From positions 1 through 64,000 of the forward strand of contig JAFQDD010000024.1 of assembly GCA_017416145.1 (NCBI GenBank): a stretch of 64,000 nucleotides of DNA, written 5' to 3'. The first letter of the stretch is position 1, and every line of letters begins with the position of its first letter. Positions 45,035 to 53,877 of this stretch are shown here, piece by piece. This stretch comes from Spirochaetaceae bacterium (GTDB lineage Bacteria; Spirochaetota; Spirochaetia; Treponematales; Treponemataceae). The position numbers and the translations under genes are program-made. The notes below the pieces were generated by a model. That model worked only from the letters and a program-made list of their open reading frames with translations. It searched no databases and was not told where the DNA came from.

Positions 45035-46654
45035 ATGATAGAATACGGCAACGGGTTATTATTTATAGGTAAAGATTCTCTTGAAATTGATACAGGATTA
45101 TCAGAAAGGGAAGCGACTCACGGAAAAGTTTTTCAAAATATCAATGAAAATGGAATTATCGTAAAATTAAAAGATGATGGAACATTTGATTTTGAAAATT
45201 ATGCTTTTTCTGGAAATTATCTAAAAATTGCAAAGGGGAGAAAAACTGAATCAGTCTTTGTAAAGGGAAGTGGTTTTTCTGGTCGTCCTTTGTATGAGTT
45301 ATTTTCCACTGATAAAGAAAAAGCAATTCAAGGCGTAAATTTACTTGCCCTTGCCGTAGAACAAGCAAAGCAAAAGGAGGTTTTTCTTCCAAATAATGGC
45401 CCACTGGGAACCATAATTGGTGAAGGTGAAAATGAAAATCAGATTTTGCTTTTGCCTTTTACAATTTTTGAAAAATCTCTCTATTCTCGAAATGACACAG
45501 AATATTCAAGATTTGCAGGGATTTTCAAAAAACCTTCTTTGTCAGATATTGACTCTTGGCGTTTTACTCTTTCGGTATACGGATACAGACTTTTATCGGA
45601 CTGTAATCCTTTTGACAATTTAGATTCCTCCGAAAGAATTTTGGATTATCTTGATTTTAATTTTGTACCTTTGGAAAATTTGGTTGCACTAAAAGATGTA
45701 ACTGGCAAGGAAATTGATACAAAGCATTTATTTTCTGTAATTACAAATAATTTGCGAGTGATTTCTCCAGAAGCTTTGAAAAAAAACAAGCGAAATAAAT
45801 ATGCAAAATTAAAATCAATTCCTTTATCAACTATACCCTCTGGGTTTTCTGTTGAAATATTAAAATTTGAAGAAAATTCTGATTATCAAAAATTAAAAAA
45901 GAAAATTGATACAACAAGATTTTTCAGGAAAAACAGTTTCAAGTTCAAAGTTGCTGGGGGCGTTTTAGCTGCTTGTCTTTTTATTTTGGTTTCCACAATA
46001 ATCGACAAAAAAGATGCTCCAAGTACTTTGGGGTTAACTCCAGAAGAAGCCATAGAAATGATGTATTCTGGTTTCAATCACTTGGATATTGACATTTACG
46101 GTGCAACTCTTGAGAAAAAATCTATTGGGAAAGACTACGAAAACTTCATCACAAATATGTATGTGACTGGTCGTGTTCGGGAAACTTATGAGAGCGAAAA
46201 AGCAACTTATACTTTGGCTCAATGGGTAAATCTACGAAATCCAGTGTCAAGTTATTTCTTTGGGGTAACTGATGTGAAAATCACTTTGTTAGAAGCTGGT
46301 GAAACGGAACGACGATATCGGGTGGATTATTACATTATGTATAATGAACCAGAAACAAATGTTTATGGGTTCAAAGAAAGTGATGTTTTGGGAATGGTTT
46401 TCAAAAAGGATAGATGGCTAGTTTCTTCTATAGAAACAACTCAAAGCGATGTAACTGTTGACGGTTTGGAATTTTACAATGATGTGAAAACTGTTTGTGA
46501 TAGTATTCCAGAAAGTGAAAAGCAAAGCCAAGGTGCAATAGTTTGTAGAGAATTAAAGCCAAAATACAGTTGGCTTCCAACTCCAGAGGAAGCTGATATT
46601 GGTTATGCCGAAATAATCGATAAATACACTTCGATTTTCGCTGAAAAAGAATAA
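45035..46654 (+). CDS. Membrane protein of unknown function downstream of hflC
   Basis: I cannot assign this 539-residue protein. The N-terminal 300 residues are soluble and kinase-like only in size, with no recognised motif. A single transmembrane helix (VAGGVLAACLFILVSTII, about residues 307-325) leads to a 210-residue C-terminal domain that alternates strands and helices and may fold like an NTF2/SnoaL module (TPEEAIEMMYSGFNHLDIDIYGATLEKKS...). It starts one base after the hflC stop, so it is co-translated with hflKC and may be a partner of that complex. It is probably a lineage-restricted spirochaete protein. Confidence 0.75.
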   Translation: MIEYGNGLLFIGKDSLEIDTGLSEREATHGKVFQNINENGIIVKLKDDGTFDFENYAFSGNYLKIAKGRKTESVFVKGSGFSGRPLYELFSTDKEKAIQGVNLLALAVEQAKQKEVFLPNNGPLGTIIGEGENENQILLLPFTIFEKSLYSRNDTEYSRFAGIFKKPSLSDIDSWRFTLSVYGYRLLSDCNPFDNLDSSERILDYLDFNFVPLENLVALKDVTGKEIDTKHLFSVITNNLRVISPEALKKNKRNKYAKLKSIPLSTIPSGFSVEILKFEENSDYQKLKKKIDTTRFFRKNSFKFKVAGGVLAACLFILVSTIIDKKDAPSTLGLTPEEAIEMMYSGFNHLDIDIYGATLEKKSIGKDYENFITNMYVTGRVRETYESEKATYTLAQWVNLRNPVSSYFFGVTDVKITLLEAGETERRYRVDYYIMYNEPETNVYGFKESDVLGMVFKKDRWLVSSIETTQSDVTVDGLEFYNDVKTVCDSIPESEKQSQGAIVCRELKPKYSWLPTPEEADIGYAEIIDKYTSIFAEKE

Positions 46655-46662
46655 AAGGCACA

Positions 46663-46712
46663 AAAAAAAGCGTAAATGTTTTAGCTTCAGCTAATGTCAT
46701 TTACGCTTTTTT
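46663..46712. terminator. Bidirectional terminator between the hflKC operon and recJ
   Basis: AAAAGCGTAAATG pairs with CATTTACGCTTTT, with an inner TTAGC/GCTAA pair. T-tracts stand on both strands, serving the two converging genes. Confidence 0.9.
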
Positions 46713-46718
46713 AATGTT

Positions 46719-48866
46719 TTAAACTTTTTCCATTTCCACAATGTTCATTTGTGGAGTTTCATTTCCGTTGTAAAGATTTCTTGTTGCTTCAAAAACGATA
46801 TTAACTTTGTCCCCAACTGAAAAATCTCTGTTTAATCTTTCTGCAGCTTTCCAATAAATGCTTGGCCACTTGTATTTTCCACAATCAATTGTTAGTCGCA
46901 AATGCTGAACTTCTGTTTTTCCCATAACATCCGCAGAAATGATTTTTGCATTTTTTACAAGAAATTTTAAGTTTGGATTGCCTTGTCCAAAAGGTTCAAA
47001 ACTATCCACAAGATTTAGTAATTCTGGAGACATATATTCAAAGGGAAGTTCAGCATCAATAGAAATCTCAGTTTTTGTATTTTCGGGAATTTCTAAATAA
47101 CTTGCATATTCTTCTAAAGCTTTTTCTAAAATCGGAAGATTCTCTTTTTTTATGCTAAATCCAGCTGCTTCGGAGTGTCCGCCGTATTTTTCAAACAAAC
47201 CACCTTGGATTTTACTGTTGCAGTAATCCAATATATTTTGTAAATCAACACCAGAAATTGATCGTAATGAAGCTCGGAATAAATCCCCGTCAATTTGACC
47301 AATTACGATTGATGGAAGTTTTAGCATAGAAGAAAGTTTTCCAGCTACAATTCCAGTAACGCCACGATTGATTTTTTCACTTTTTACATAAGCAATTTTA
47401 TTTGAAAATCGTGGTAAGTTTTCTCGTACTTGGGAATCTGCAACAATTTGTGCCTCAGTTCCCAACTTTTTCCGTTCAATATTTAATGCCAAAATTCTAT
47501 CTGCGATTTTTTCTCTGGTTTGAGGATTTTCTTCCAACAAAAGTTGCAAGGCTGTTTCTGGTTCCCCAAGACGACCAGTTGCGTTTAATAGAGGCACAAT
47601 ATTCCAAGATAAATCTGTGGAGCTAATTTTTTTGCCTAGCATATTTTGCTTTTGGATTAACTCGTAAAGTCCAGGACGATATCTTCCTTTGTTCATAGAA
47701 GCAATTCCTTGGCGAACTAAAATGCGGTTTTCGTTTTGAAGTGGCATAATGTCTGCAAGGGCGGCAAGGGCTACTAGTTGTAATTCCTCTTCTTCGATTT
47801 TTGGATTTTTGTTTTCGCTAATTTTCATTTGTATAAAAGTTATGAAAATATTGTAAAAGGCCTCGATTTCAGAAGATGGTGATTCTTGATATTTTGCGAT
47901 TTTTGAAAAGGATTTTAATCGTAACAAACTTAATTCAGCCACAGATGGAATAATTGTAGCAATTTCTGGTCGAACATCTAGCATATTGATTTCAACATTT
48001 TGTCCAAAAATCTTTACAAGCATCTTTTTTTGTAGATTTTCATCCCATACAAAGATTTGCTGTCCCTTCAAAAAGTCAACTAGTTTTGTTTGGTGTAAAG
48101 GCATAACTCCGGGAACGAAGGTTTCTGAAAGTTTGTCTTTGATAATCATATTTTCGATTTTTAAACATTCAATAACATAAGCGTCATTTATCGGATGAAC
48201 ATTTAGTAGACATATTTCTTGTTTATATAAAGGATTAAGGGCGAAACGCAAAGCTGTAATTAGTTTATAAACTACAGCACAACCAGAAATATGAGGAAAT
48301 GGATAACCGCAATCTTCAACTTTTGGATCAATTACGATTGCCAATTCTGGATAATTTTCGTCGTTTGGCTCGTGGTGATCTACAACAATTACATCAATTC
48401 CCAAATCCGCTGCGTGATCAACTTCTTTTTTGCAACAAATCCCATTATCAACAGTGATGATTAGAGTACCGTAATTTGCAGCAAAATTGTCAATTGCGTC
48501 TATAGAAAGTCCAAAATCATCGTCTCCGCTTGGAATCTTATACTGAACATCAATTCCAATGGATTTTAAATATTGATATAAAAGTGTTGTACTTGTGATT
48601 CCGTCCACATCTCGGTCGCCAAAAATTAGGACTTTTTCGCCTTCTTCTTTTGCATCCAAGATTCTGTCACAAGCGTCTTCCATTGTATCGAATAAAAATG
48701 GACAATGCAAAAATCTTTTATCTTGTTCCAAAAAATATTGAACTTCACTCCCTGTGACAATATCTCGTCTTGCCAAAATCGAGGATGTGAGTAAGTCTGT
48801 TCCATATTTTGTGTGCAAAGACATTACAAGTTCTTTTGCTATATTTTTTTTATTCCAAGTTGCCAT
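46719..48866 (-). CDS. recJ: Single-stranded-DNA-specific exonuclease RecJ
   Basis: A 5'-3' single-strand DNA exonuclease of the DHH family, 715 residues. Motif I is IFGDRDVDGITSTTLL (metal ligands), motif II TVDNG, motif III VVDHHEPND. DHHA1 has GIVAGKLSSMLKLPSIVIG and GGHSEAAGFSI, and the C-terminal OB-like domain follows. An insertion of about 170 residues between motifs (NVHPINDAY to PSVAELSLLRLKSF) lengthens the DHH half; RecJ proteins are usually about 560-580 residues. It starts behind AAGGAAC. It acts in recombination repair with RecO, whose gene is nearby. Confidence 0.9.
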   Translation of the reverse strand: MATWNKKNIAKELVMSLHTKYGTDLLTSSILARRDIVTGSEVQYFLEQDKRFLHCPFLFDTMEDACDRILDAKEEGEKVLIFGDRDVDGITSTTLLYQYLKSIGIDVQYKIPSGDDDFGLSIDAIDNFAANYGTLIITVDNGICCKKEVDHAADLGIDVIVVDHHEPNDENYPELAIVIDPKVEDCGYPFPHISGCAVVYKLITALRFALNPLYKQEICLLNVHPINDAYVIECLKIENMIIKDKLSETFVPGVMPLHQTKLVDFLKGQQIFVWDENLQKKMLVKIFGQNVEINMLDVRPEIATIIPSVAELSLLRLKSFSKIAKYQESPSSEIEAFYNIFITFIQMKISENKNPKIEEEELQLVALAALADIMPLQNENRILVRQGIASMNKGRYRPGLYELIQKQNMLGKKISSTDLSWNIVPLLNATGRLGEPETALQLLLEENPQTREKIADRILALNIERKKLGTEAQIVADSQVRENLPRFSNKIAYVKSEKINRGVTGIVAGKLSSMLKLPSIVIGQIDGDLFRASLRSISGVDLQNILDYCNSKIQGGLFEKYGGHSEAAGFSIKKENLPILEKALEEYASYLEIPENTKTEISIDAELPFEYMSPELLNLVDSFEPFGQGNPNLKFLVKNAKIISADVMGKTEVQHLRLTIDCGKYKWPSIYWKAAERLNRDFSVGDKVNIVFEATRNLYNGNETPQMNIVEMEKV

Positions 48867-48968
48867 TTCTATGTTGTTCCTTTTTTTCGGTTCTAAGTTT
48901 TTGAACCAAAAATCCTTATATAAATATTATGCTAAAAGATGAAAAAATTTGAATAAATTAAGGGAATT

Positions 48969-50288
48969 TTATGAAATTTGTTTAAAAATTAATTCATCTT
49001 TTGATATTGAGTTTTTTTCGTAAGAGAAAGCTTTTTCCAAGGCTGGAAGGGCAGAGGTAAAACATTCTTCATTTTTGCCATAAACTTCCATTAAAAGCTC
49101 TCCTTTTTTAATAAGCTCTCCTTCTTTTTTGTGGAGAATAAATCCAGCGTCAGGGCAAACTGCATCTTCTGTGCGATTTCTTCCCACTCCCAAAGTAACT
49201 CCAGCTAAACCTGCTTTGAAGGCGTCTATTTTCAAATATCCATCTTCTGAAGCAAAGATTTCTCTTTTGTGGGAAGAACGTCGTTTTCCAACTTCTTCCA
49301 TCAATTTATCTGGATTGCCCCCTTGCAAAGCTACGTTTTCTAAAAATAGCTCTAATGCTTTTCCAGAAGAAATAGCTTCTTTGCAAAGTTCAAGGGCTTT
49401 TTCTTTTGAATCTGTTATGCCACCAAGAATTAGCATTTCAACTCCTAAAGCATAAGTTAGTTCCATAACATCAGCTGGACCTTTCCCTTGAAGACATTCT
49501 ACAGTTTCTTCTATTTCCAAAAAGTTTCCTGTTTTGTAACCAAGTGGTGTGTTCATATTTGTGATTAAAGCTGAAGCCTTTTTTCCCATAGCCTGAGCTG
49601 TTTTTACAAGGGATGTTGCAAGTTCTGTGGCGGCTTCTTTTGTTTTCATAAAAGCTCCAGAACCATATTTTACGTCAAAAACTAGGGCTTCAGAACCTTC
49701 TGCCACCTTTTTTGAAAGAATACTTGCTGTAATCAATGGAATAGATTCCACAGTTCCAGTAACATCTCTTAAAGCATATAAAAGTCTATCAGCTGGAACA
49801 ATTTGCTTAGTTTGGCCAGTCATTGCAAAGCCAGTTTTTTGTAAGTAGGTTTTAAACTCCTCTGGAGAAATCTGACTTTTGTAACCAGTTATAGAATCAA
49901 GTTTGTCTAAAGTTCCCCCAGTATGACCAAGAGCTCGACCACTCATCATAGGAACTTTTACGCCACAAGCTGCCACCATTGGAGCAAGGGGAAGAGAAAT
50001 CTTATCTCCAACGCCGCCGGTAGAGTGTTTGTCCACAAAAGGCCCAGTTAAACCAGACAAATCTATAACATCTCCTGAATGGAGCATAATTTCTGTTAAA
50101 AGCCCTGTTTCTGCAAAAGTCATTCCATTAAAATAAACTGCCATTAACCAGCTAGAAATCTGATAATCTGGAATATCGCCCTTTACGTAGCCATTAATTA
50201 AAAAATCAAGTTCTTCTTTTGAAAGTTCGCTTCCCTTTGGATTAAGAATTGAACCTCGTTTTTTCATAATAATATCAACAGCTCTCAT
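48969..50288 (-). CDS. pdp: Pyrimidine-nucleoside phosphorylase / thymidine phosphorylase
   Basis: A salvage enzyme of 439 residues that splits thymidine, deoxyuridine or uridine with phosphate. It shows the family signature SGRALGHTGGTLDKLDSI, the phosphate-binding DKHSTGGVGDKISLPLAP, and a C-terminal all-beta domain (YLKIDAFKAGLAGVTLGVGRNRTED onward). The choice between Pdp and DeoA cannot be settled by eye. The ATG at 50288 is preferred because GGGGG lies seven bases upstream, overlapping an alternative ATG at 50300. The recO stop is 27 bp upstream, so the two are probably co-transcribed. Confidence 0.9.
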   Translation of the reverse strand: MRAVDIIMKKRGSILNPKGSELSKEELDFLINGYVKGDIPDYQISSWLMAVYFNGMTFAETGLLTEIMLHSGDVIDLSGLTGPFVDKHSTGGVGDKISLPLAPMVAACGVKVPMMSGRALGHTGGTLDKLDSITGYKSQISPEEFKTYLQKTGFAMTGQTKQIVPADRLLYALRDVTGTVESIPLITASILSKKVAEGSEALVFDVKYGSGAFMKTKEAATELATSLVKTAQAMGKKASALITNMNTPLGYKTGNFLEIEETVECLQGKGPADVMELTYALGVEMLILGGITDSKEKALELCKEAISSGKALELFLENVALQGGNPDKLMEEVGKRRSSHKREIFASEDGYLKIDAFKAGLAGVTLGVGRNRTEDAVCPDAGFILHKKEGELIKKGELLMEVYGKNEECFTSALPALEKAFSYEKNSISKDELIFKQIS

Positions 50289-50314
50289 AATTTCCCCCAT
50301 TTTTTTGTAGTAAC

Positions 50315-51064
50315 CTACAAAATTGATATTCCAGCTTCTAAAGTCTGAAATTTGATTCCAATATTTTTTTGCAATTCCATAAGCAAAAATTCCTTTAGGT
50401 TTTGCAAAGAATTTTCGTGAATAATTGCCTTTCTCACCACAGCAGGACTTTCTGTGGATAAAAGTTGCAAATATCCGATTGCTTCATCTGTAAAAGCAAA
50501 ACAATCTTCGTGTCTGCAATTTCCACAAACAAATCCACTAGCATAACTAGAATATGATACCATAGTTTTTGTTTCCCTGCCACAAATACTGCAAAAATGT
50601 GGGTCAGGTGCGTATCCTAAAAATACCAAAAATCGCCACAAAAAACGAACTAAGCCAATTTTACATTCATCTTCAGAGGCAAGACACAATCCATCTAAAA
50701 ATCCCTTTATTAAAATCCACAAAGTTTCCAATTCTTCTTGATGATGACCTTCCTTTGTTTTGATAACAAGTTCACTGCAAAGGGCTGCGGCATAAGTTTT
50801 GTATAAACTTTCCCGTATCGAAAGATGATATTCAGTTACATCAAAATCTGTGATTTTTGTGGATTTTCGCTTTTCATCCCGATAAAACCACATTGTTCCA
50901 TAGTGATACGGAGAACACACTGAACGAAGTTTACTCTTTCTGCCACCGTAAAGCACAGCATCAAAAACACCGTATTCTTGGGATAAAACCGTGAAAATTC
51001 GATTATCTTCGCCAAATTGCCTTGAGGAAAGAATTATTACAGGACAAAAAAAGTTTCTATTCAT
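50315..51064 (-). CDS. recO: DNA repair protein RecO
   Basis: A 249-residue recombination mediator that loads RecA with RecF/RecR. The N-terminal OB fold (PVIILSSRQFGEDNRIFTVLSQEYGVFDAVLYGGRKSK) is followed by a helical domain. A zinc-finger C-x2-C...C-x2-C is present (CSIC near 157 and CGNC near 180). The length is normal. There is no good ribosome-binding site near the ATG at 51064. It is upstream of the nucleoside phosphorylase gene on the same strand and separated from pcrA by a chain of hairpins. Confidence 0.88.
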   Translation of the reverse strand: MNRNFFCPVIILSSRQFGEDNRIFTVLSQEYGVFDAVLYGGRKSKLRSVCSPYHYGTMWFYRDEKRKSTKITDFDVTEYHLSIRESLYKTYAAALCSELVIKTKEGHHQEELETLWILIKGFLDGLCLASEDECKIGLVRFLWRFLVFLGYAPDPHFCSICGRETKTMVSYSSYASGFVCGNCRHEDCFAFTDEAIGYLQLLSTESPAVVRKAIIHENSLQNLKEFLLMELQKNIGIKFQTLEAGISIL

Positions 51065-51252
51065 AATATTTTTTTGTAAAACTCCATTGTGTATATGCTA
51101 GAAGTTCAATAACAGAATGAACGCTATTGCATTTTTTTTCAATAACAATTATTCCACAAGTTGCACACGGAATGCTCGTTAGAGTCATTCCTGAAATTAA
51201 CCCCAATCACGCAAGCAATTTATTCTATGTAAAAGAAAACTATCTCGCATAT

Positions 51253-51432
51253 GCCCAGAGTCCAGAGGGCGGCAATGTTTATACAAGGTCGGGCATGGAT
51301 GCCCGATTGTTGCATAGTCGAGAATTTTCAAAGAAAATTCTCGATGATACAAAAATTACAGGAAGTAATTTTTGTATCAAGGGTTTGAGGGGTGAAAAAC
51401 CTTTTTATCGAAAAAAAGGGTTTTTATCCCTC
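51253..51432. repeat. Chain of consecutive perfect hairpins between recO and pcrA
   Basis: Five palindromes follow one another. (1) GCCC/GGGC at 51253-51270. (A) TCGGGCAT at 51289-51296 with its complement at 51299-51306. (B) TCGAGAATTTTC at 51318-51329 with its complement at 51333-51344, a 12-bp stem with a 3-base loop. (C) GATACAAAAATTAC at 51346-51359 with its complement at 51365-51378, a 14-bp stem. (D) 51387-51406 with 51411-51432, about 20 bp including G-T pairs around ATCG. The last overlaps the final codons and stop of pcrA. The core of D recurs at 14-44. The stretch 51065-51252 holds only short repeats (TTCAATAACA twice) and no gene. Confidence 0.9.
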
Positions 51433-53589
51433 ATTCTCTGGAATCGCAAATTTCTTTTTCATATTTTCGAGGATGTTGAAAGCAACATCATCTGTAACTT
51501 CTCCTCTAGGTTCGTGGTATTTTACCAAATTTGTAGGAATCTCGTCCAAAAAAGGAGAAGGTGTACATTCTACAGTTTGTTGCATTTTTCGGCGGTGCTG
51601 ACAGCATGATAAAAATAATTTATCTCTTGCCCGTGTGATTGCAACGTAAAAAAGTCGTCGTTCTTCTTCTACGCCACCATCAGAATCTTCCAAACTTCTT
51701 GCGTGGGGAATTATTCCATCTTCACATCCGCAAATAAACACCACAGGAAATTCCAAGCCCTTTGATGCGTGAATTGTCATTAGATTAACTTTGCCTTTTA
51801 ATCCATCATCTTCCATATCATCTCGGGATAATAATGTAATTCTGTTTAAATAAGCGTATAATCCTGTATCAAAGTTGTCTGGATTGTTTTCCCACATTTC
51901 CATATTGGAAATCAAACTTTCTATGTTCATATGCTTAAACCGAGCTGCTTTGTCGCTTTTTGGGTTTTCTGTAATTAAAAACTCAAAATAGTTTATATCC
52001 TCCACCATTTGACGAACTTTTTTAGAAAGCCCCTTTCCACCAGACAACAAACTTTGTCGCTGAGTTACAATCAACTCTCGAAAATCATCCAAATCAGAAA
52101 GGGTTTTTTGTCCAATTTTTTTAGCACAAATTTCTACTGTGGAAGCTTCGTTTCCAAACCAATCAAGTTCATCATCATCTTGAAAAGCATTTTCAAAAGT
52201 ATTTGATACAGAATCACCTTCTAAGTTTTCTGGAGATTCAAAATCAAATCCTTCTTTTGAAACATTTCCTTTATAATATTTTAGTACTTTTTCAATGGCT
52301 GTCCACAAAGAACAATTTTTTTCCATAGCGATTGTGTTTAAATGTTCTATTGTAGTGCGGCCAATTCCACGGCGAGGCGTGTTGATAATTCGCAAAAGAT
52401 TTATATCATCATCGTGATTTGCACAAACTCGAAGATAACTGATAACGTCTTTAATTTCTTTACGCTGAAAAAAACTGGTTCCGCCACTCATGGTGTAGGG
52501 GATATTTGCCTCTAAAAAAGCTTCTTCAATGGCACGGGATAAGGTATTTGCACGGATTAAGACCCCAAAATCATCATAACTTCGCTTTTCTTCCATACAA
52601 ATGCCCTGAATGGACTCTGCTATGAAGTCTGCTTCTTCTGCTTCGTTTTCTGGCATATAAATTTCAATTGGACGACCAGAACCGTTTCCAGACCAAAGAG
52701 ATTTGTCTTTTCTATTTGTATTGTGAGAAATTACACCATTTGCTGCCGCCAAAATTGTTTCAGTTGATCGATAATTTTGCTCCAAACGGATTTCTTGAAC
52801 ATCTGGAAAATCCTTTTCAAACATTACGATATTTTCATAATTTGCTCCACGCCAACTGTAAATTGATTGATCATCATCTCCAACCACAGCCACGTTTTTA
52901 TCTGCCAACAAGTGCATAAACTCGTATTGTTGTAAACTTGTATCTTGAAATTCGTCTACCATTATATATTTGTAGCGTTCTCGATATTTTGCCAAAACTT
53001 CAGGATGTTCTTTAAAAAGCCGAATTGGTAAACCAATTAAATCATCAAAATCCACAGCGTTGTAAAGTTTTAAACCTTCTTGATATTTTTCATACAAAGG
53101 TCGATATTGGTCGTTTGCAGTTTCCCAAGTCCATCTACCAATTTTTATATTTGAAAAAAGATTTCCGATTTTGTAAACGTCAAGATTATCCGCTGAAAAT
53201 CCAAGTTCCCGACCAGATTCTTTTATTAGTTGATTTCTGTCTGTATCGTCGTAAATGCTAAAATTACTTCTCCAGCCAAGTTTTTCTATATCCTGGCGTA
53301 AAATTCGCACTCCAAAAGCGTGAAAAGTGGAAACTGTAAGATTTTGCAGTTTTTTGCCAGTTAAATCTTTTACACGATCTTCCATTTCTCGGGCAGCTTT
53401 ATTTGTAAATGTCAAAGCTAAGATAGCACTTTGAGGAATTCCACAATCTAGCATATGAGCAATTCTAAATGTGATAACTCGGGTTTTCCCAGAACCTGCT
53501 CCTGCTATAATCAGCAAAGCTCCGTCAGTTGTAGAAACAGCTCTAAATTGTTCTGGATTTAATTCTTTTCGTAATTCCTCTAAATTCAT
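51424..53589 (-). CDS. pcrA: UvrD/PcrA-type ATP-dependent DNA helicase
   Basis: A superfamily 1A helicase of 721 residues. It shows LNPEQFRAV, Walker A AGAGSGKTRVIT, motif Ia LTFTNKAAREM, motif II VDEFQDTS, motif III VGDDDQSIYSWRGA, motif IV LEQNYRST, motif V VNLMTIHASKGLEFPVVFICG and motif VI EEERRLFYVAITRAR. The C-terminal extension after motif VI is only about 60 residues, shorter than Gram-positive PcrA (Rep-like), with an acidic insertion around 445-490. The last codons and stop lie within hairpin D of the palindromic repeat, so the C-terminal EGE-like end is written by the element. TACAAT lies six bases before the ATG. Confidence 0.92.
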   Translation of the reverse strand: MNLEELRKELNPEQFRAVSTTDGALLIIAGAGSGKTRVITFRIAHMLDCGIPQSAILALTFTNKAAREMEDRVKDLTGKKLQNLTVSTFHAFGVRILRQDIEKLGWRSNFSIYDDTDRNQLIKESGRELGFSADNLDVYKIGNLFSNIKIGRWTWETANDQYRPLYEKYQEGLKLYNAVDFDDLIGLPIRLFKEHPEVLAKYRERYKYIMVDEFQDTSLQQYEFMHLLADKNVAVVGDDDQSIYSWRGANYENIVMFEKDFPDVQEIRLEQNYRSTETILAAANGVISHNTNRKDKSLWSGNGSGRPIEIYMPENEAEEADFIAESIQGICMEEKRSYDDFGVLIRANTLSRAIEEAFLEANIPYTMSGGTSFFQRKEIKDVISYLRVCANHDDDINLLRIINTPRRGIGRTTIEHLNTIAMEKNCSLWTAIEKVLKYYKGNVSKEGFDFESPENLEGDSVSNTFENAFQDDDELDWFGNEASTVEICAKKIGQKTLSDLDDFRELIVTQRQSLLSGGKGLSKKVRQMVEDINYFEFLITENPKSDKAARFKHMNIESLISNMEMWENNPDNFDTGLYAYLNRITLLSRDDMEDDGLKGKVNLMTIHASKGLEFPVVFICGCEDGIIPHARSLEDSDGGVEEERRLFYVAITRARDKLFLSCCQHRRKMQQTVECTPSPFLDEIPTNLVKYHEPRGEVTDDVAFNILENMKKKFAIPENEG

Positions 53590-53601
53590 AGTATCATTGT
53601 A
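53590..53601 (-). promoter_or_regulatory. -10 element, leaderless geometry, for pcrA
   Basis: On the minus strand TACAAT (53596-53601) is followed by six bases and the ATG at 53589. No Shine-Dalgarno is seen. Confidence 0.45.
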
Positions 53602-53629
53602 TGAAAAAAACGAGAATAAAACAATAAAC

Positions 53630-53660
53630 TTTTAAACTACATCTAAATTTTTTCCGATAT
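53630..53660 (+). promoter_or_regulatory. Possible sigma28-like flagellar promoter before flbD
   Basis: TAAA followed about 17 bases later by CCGATAT just before the flbD ATG. This resembles the flagellar sigma consensus (TAAA, 15 nt, GCCGATAA) but is imperfect. Confidence 0.3.
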
Positions 53661-53667
53661 TTGTGAT

Positions 53668-53859
53668 ATGATAGAAGTAACTCGTCTAAATGGTGTAAAA
53701 TATTGGGTAAATCCACATCAGATTGAAACTATTGAACAAAATCCTGATGTAACCCTTGTTATGCTCTCTGGAAAAACTTTGGTGATTAAAGAAAAACCAG
53801 ATGAAGTAATCGAAAAAATCATAGCTTATAGACGTAAAATTGCAAATCAAGAATTTTAA
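53668..53859 (+). CDS. flbD: Flagellar protein FlbD
   Basis: A 63-residue protein of the FlbD family with the typical opening MIEVTRLNGVKYWVNPHQIETIEQNPDVTL and closing VIEKIIAYRRKI. It lies immediately before motA, as in other spirochaetes and in Firmicutes, where it is part of the motility operon. Its biochemical function is not established. It is the first gene of the flagellar run to the window end; flgE and earlier genes are not here, so this locus is detached from the hook gene cluster, or that cluster ends elsewhere. Confidence 0.88.
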   Translation: MIEVTRLNGVKYWVNPHQIETIEQNPDVTLVMLSGKTLVIKEKPDEVIEKIIAYRRKIANQEF

Positions 53860-53877
53860 CCTGGAGGACTTTTTCCT

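Noticed and set aside
51127-51609. 160-aa plus-strand reading frame
   Set aside because: It runs through the hairpin chain and into the antisense of pcrA; its sequence is explained by palindromes and it has no ribosome-binding site.
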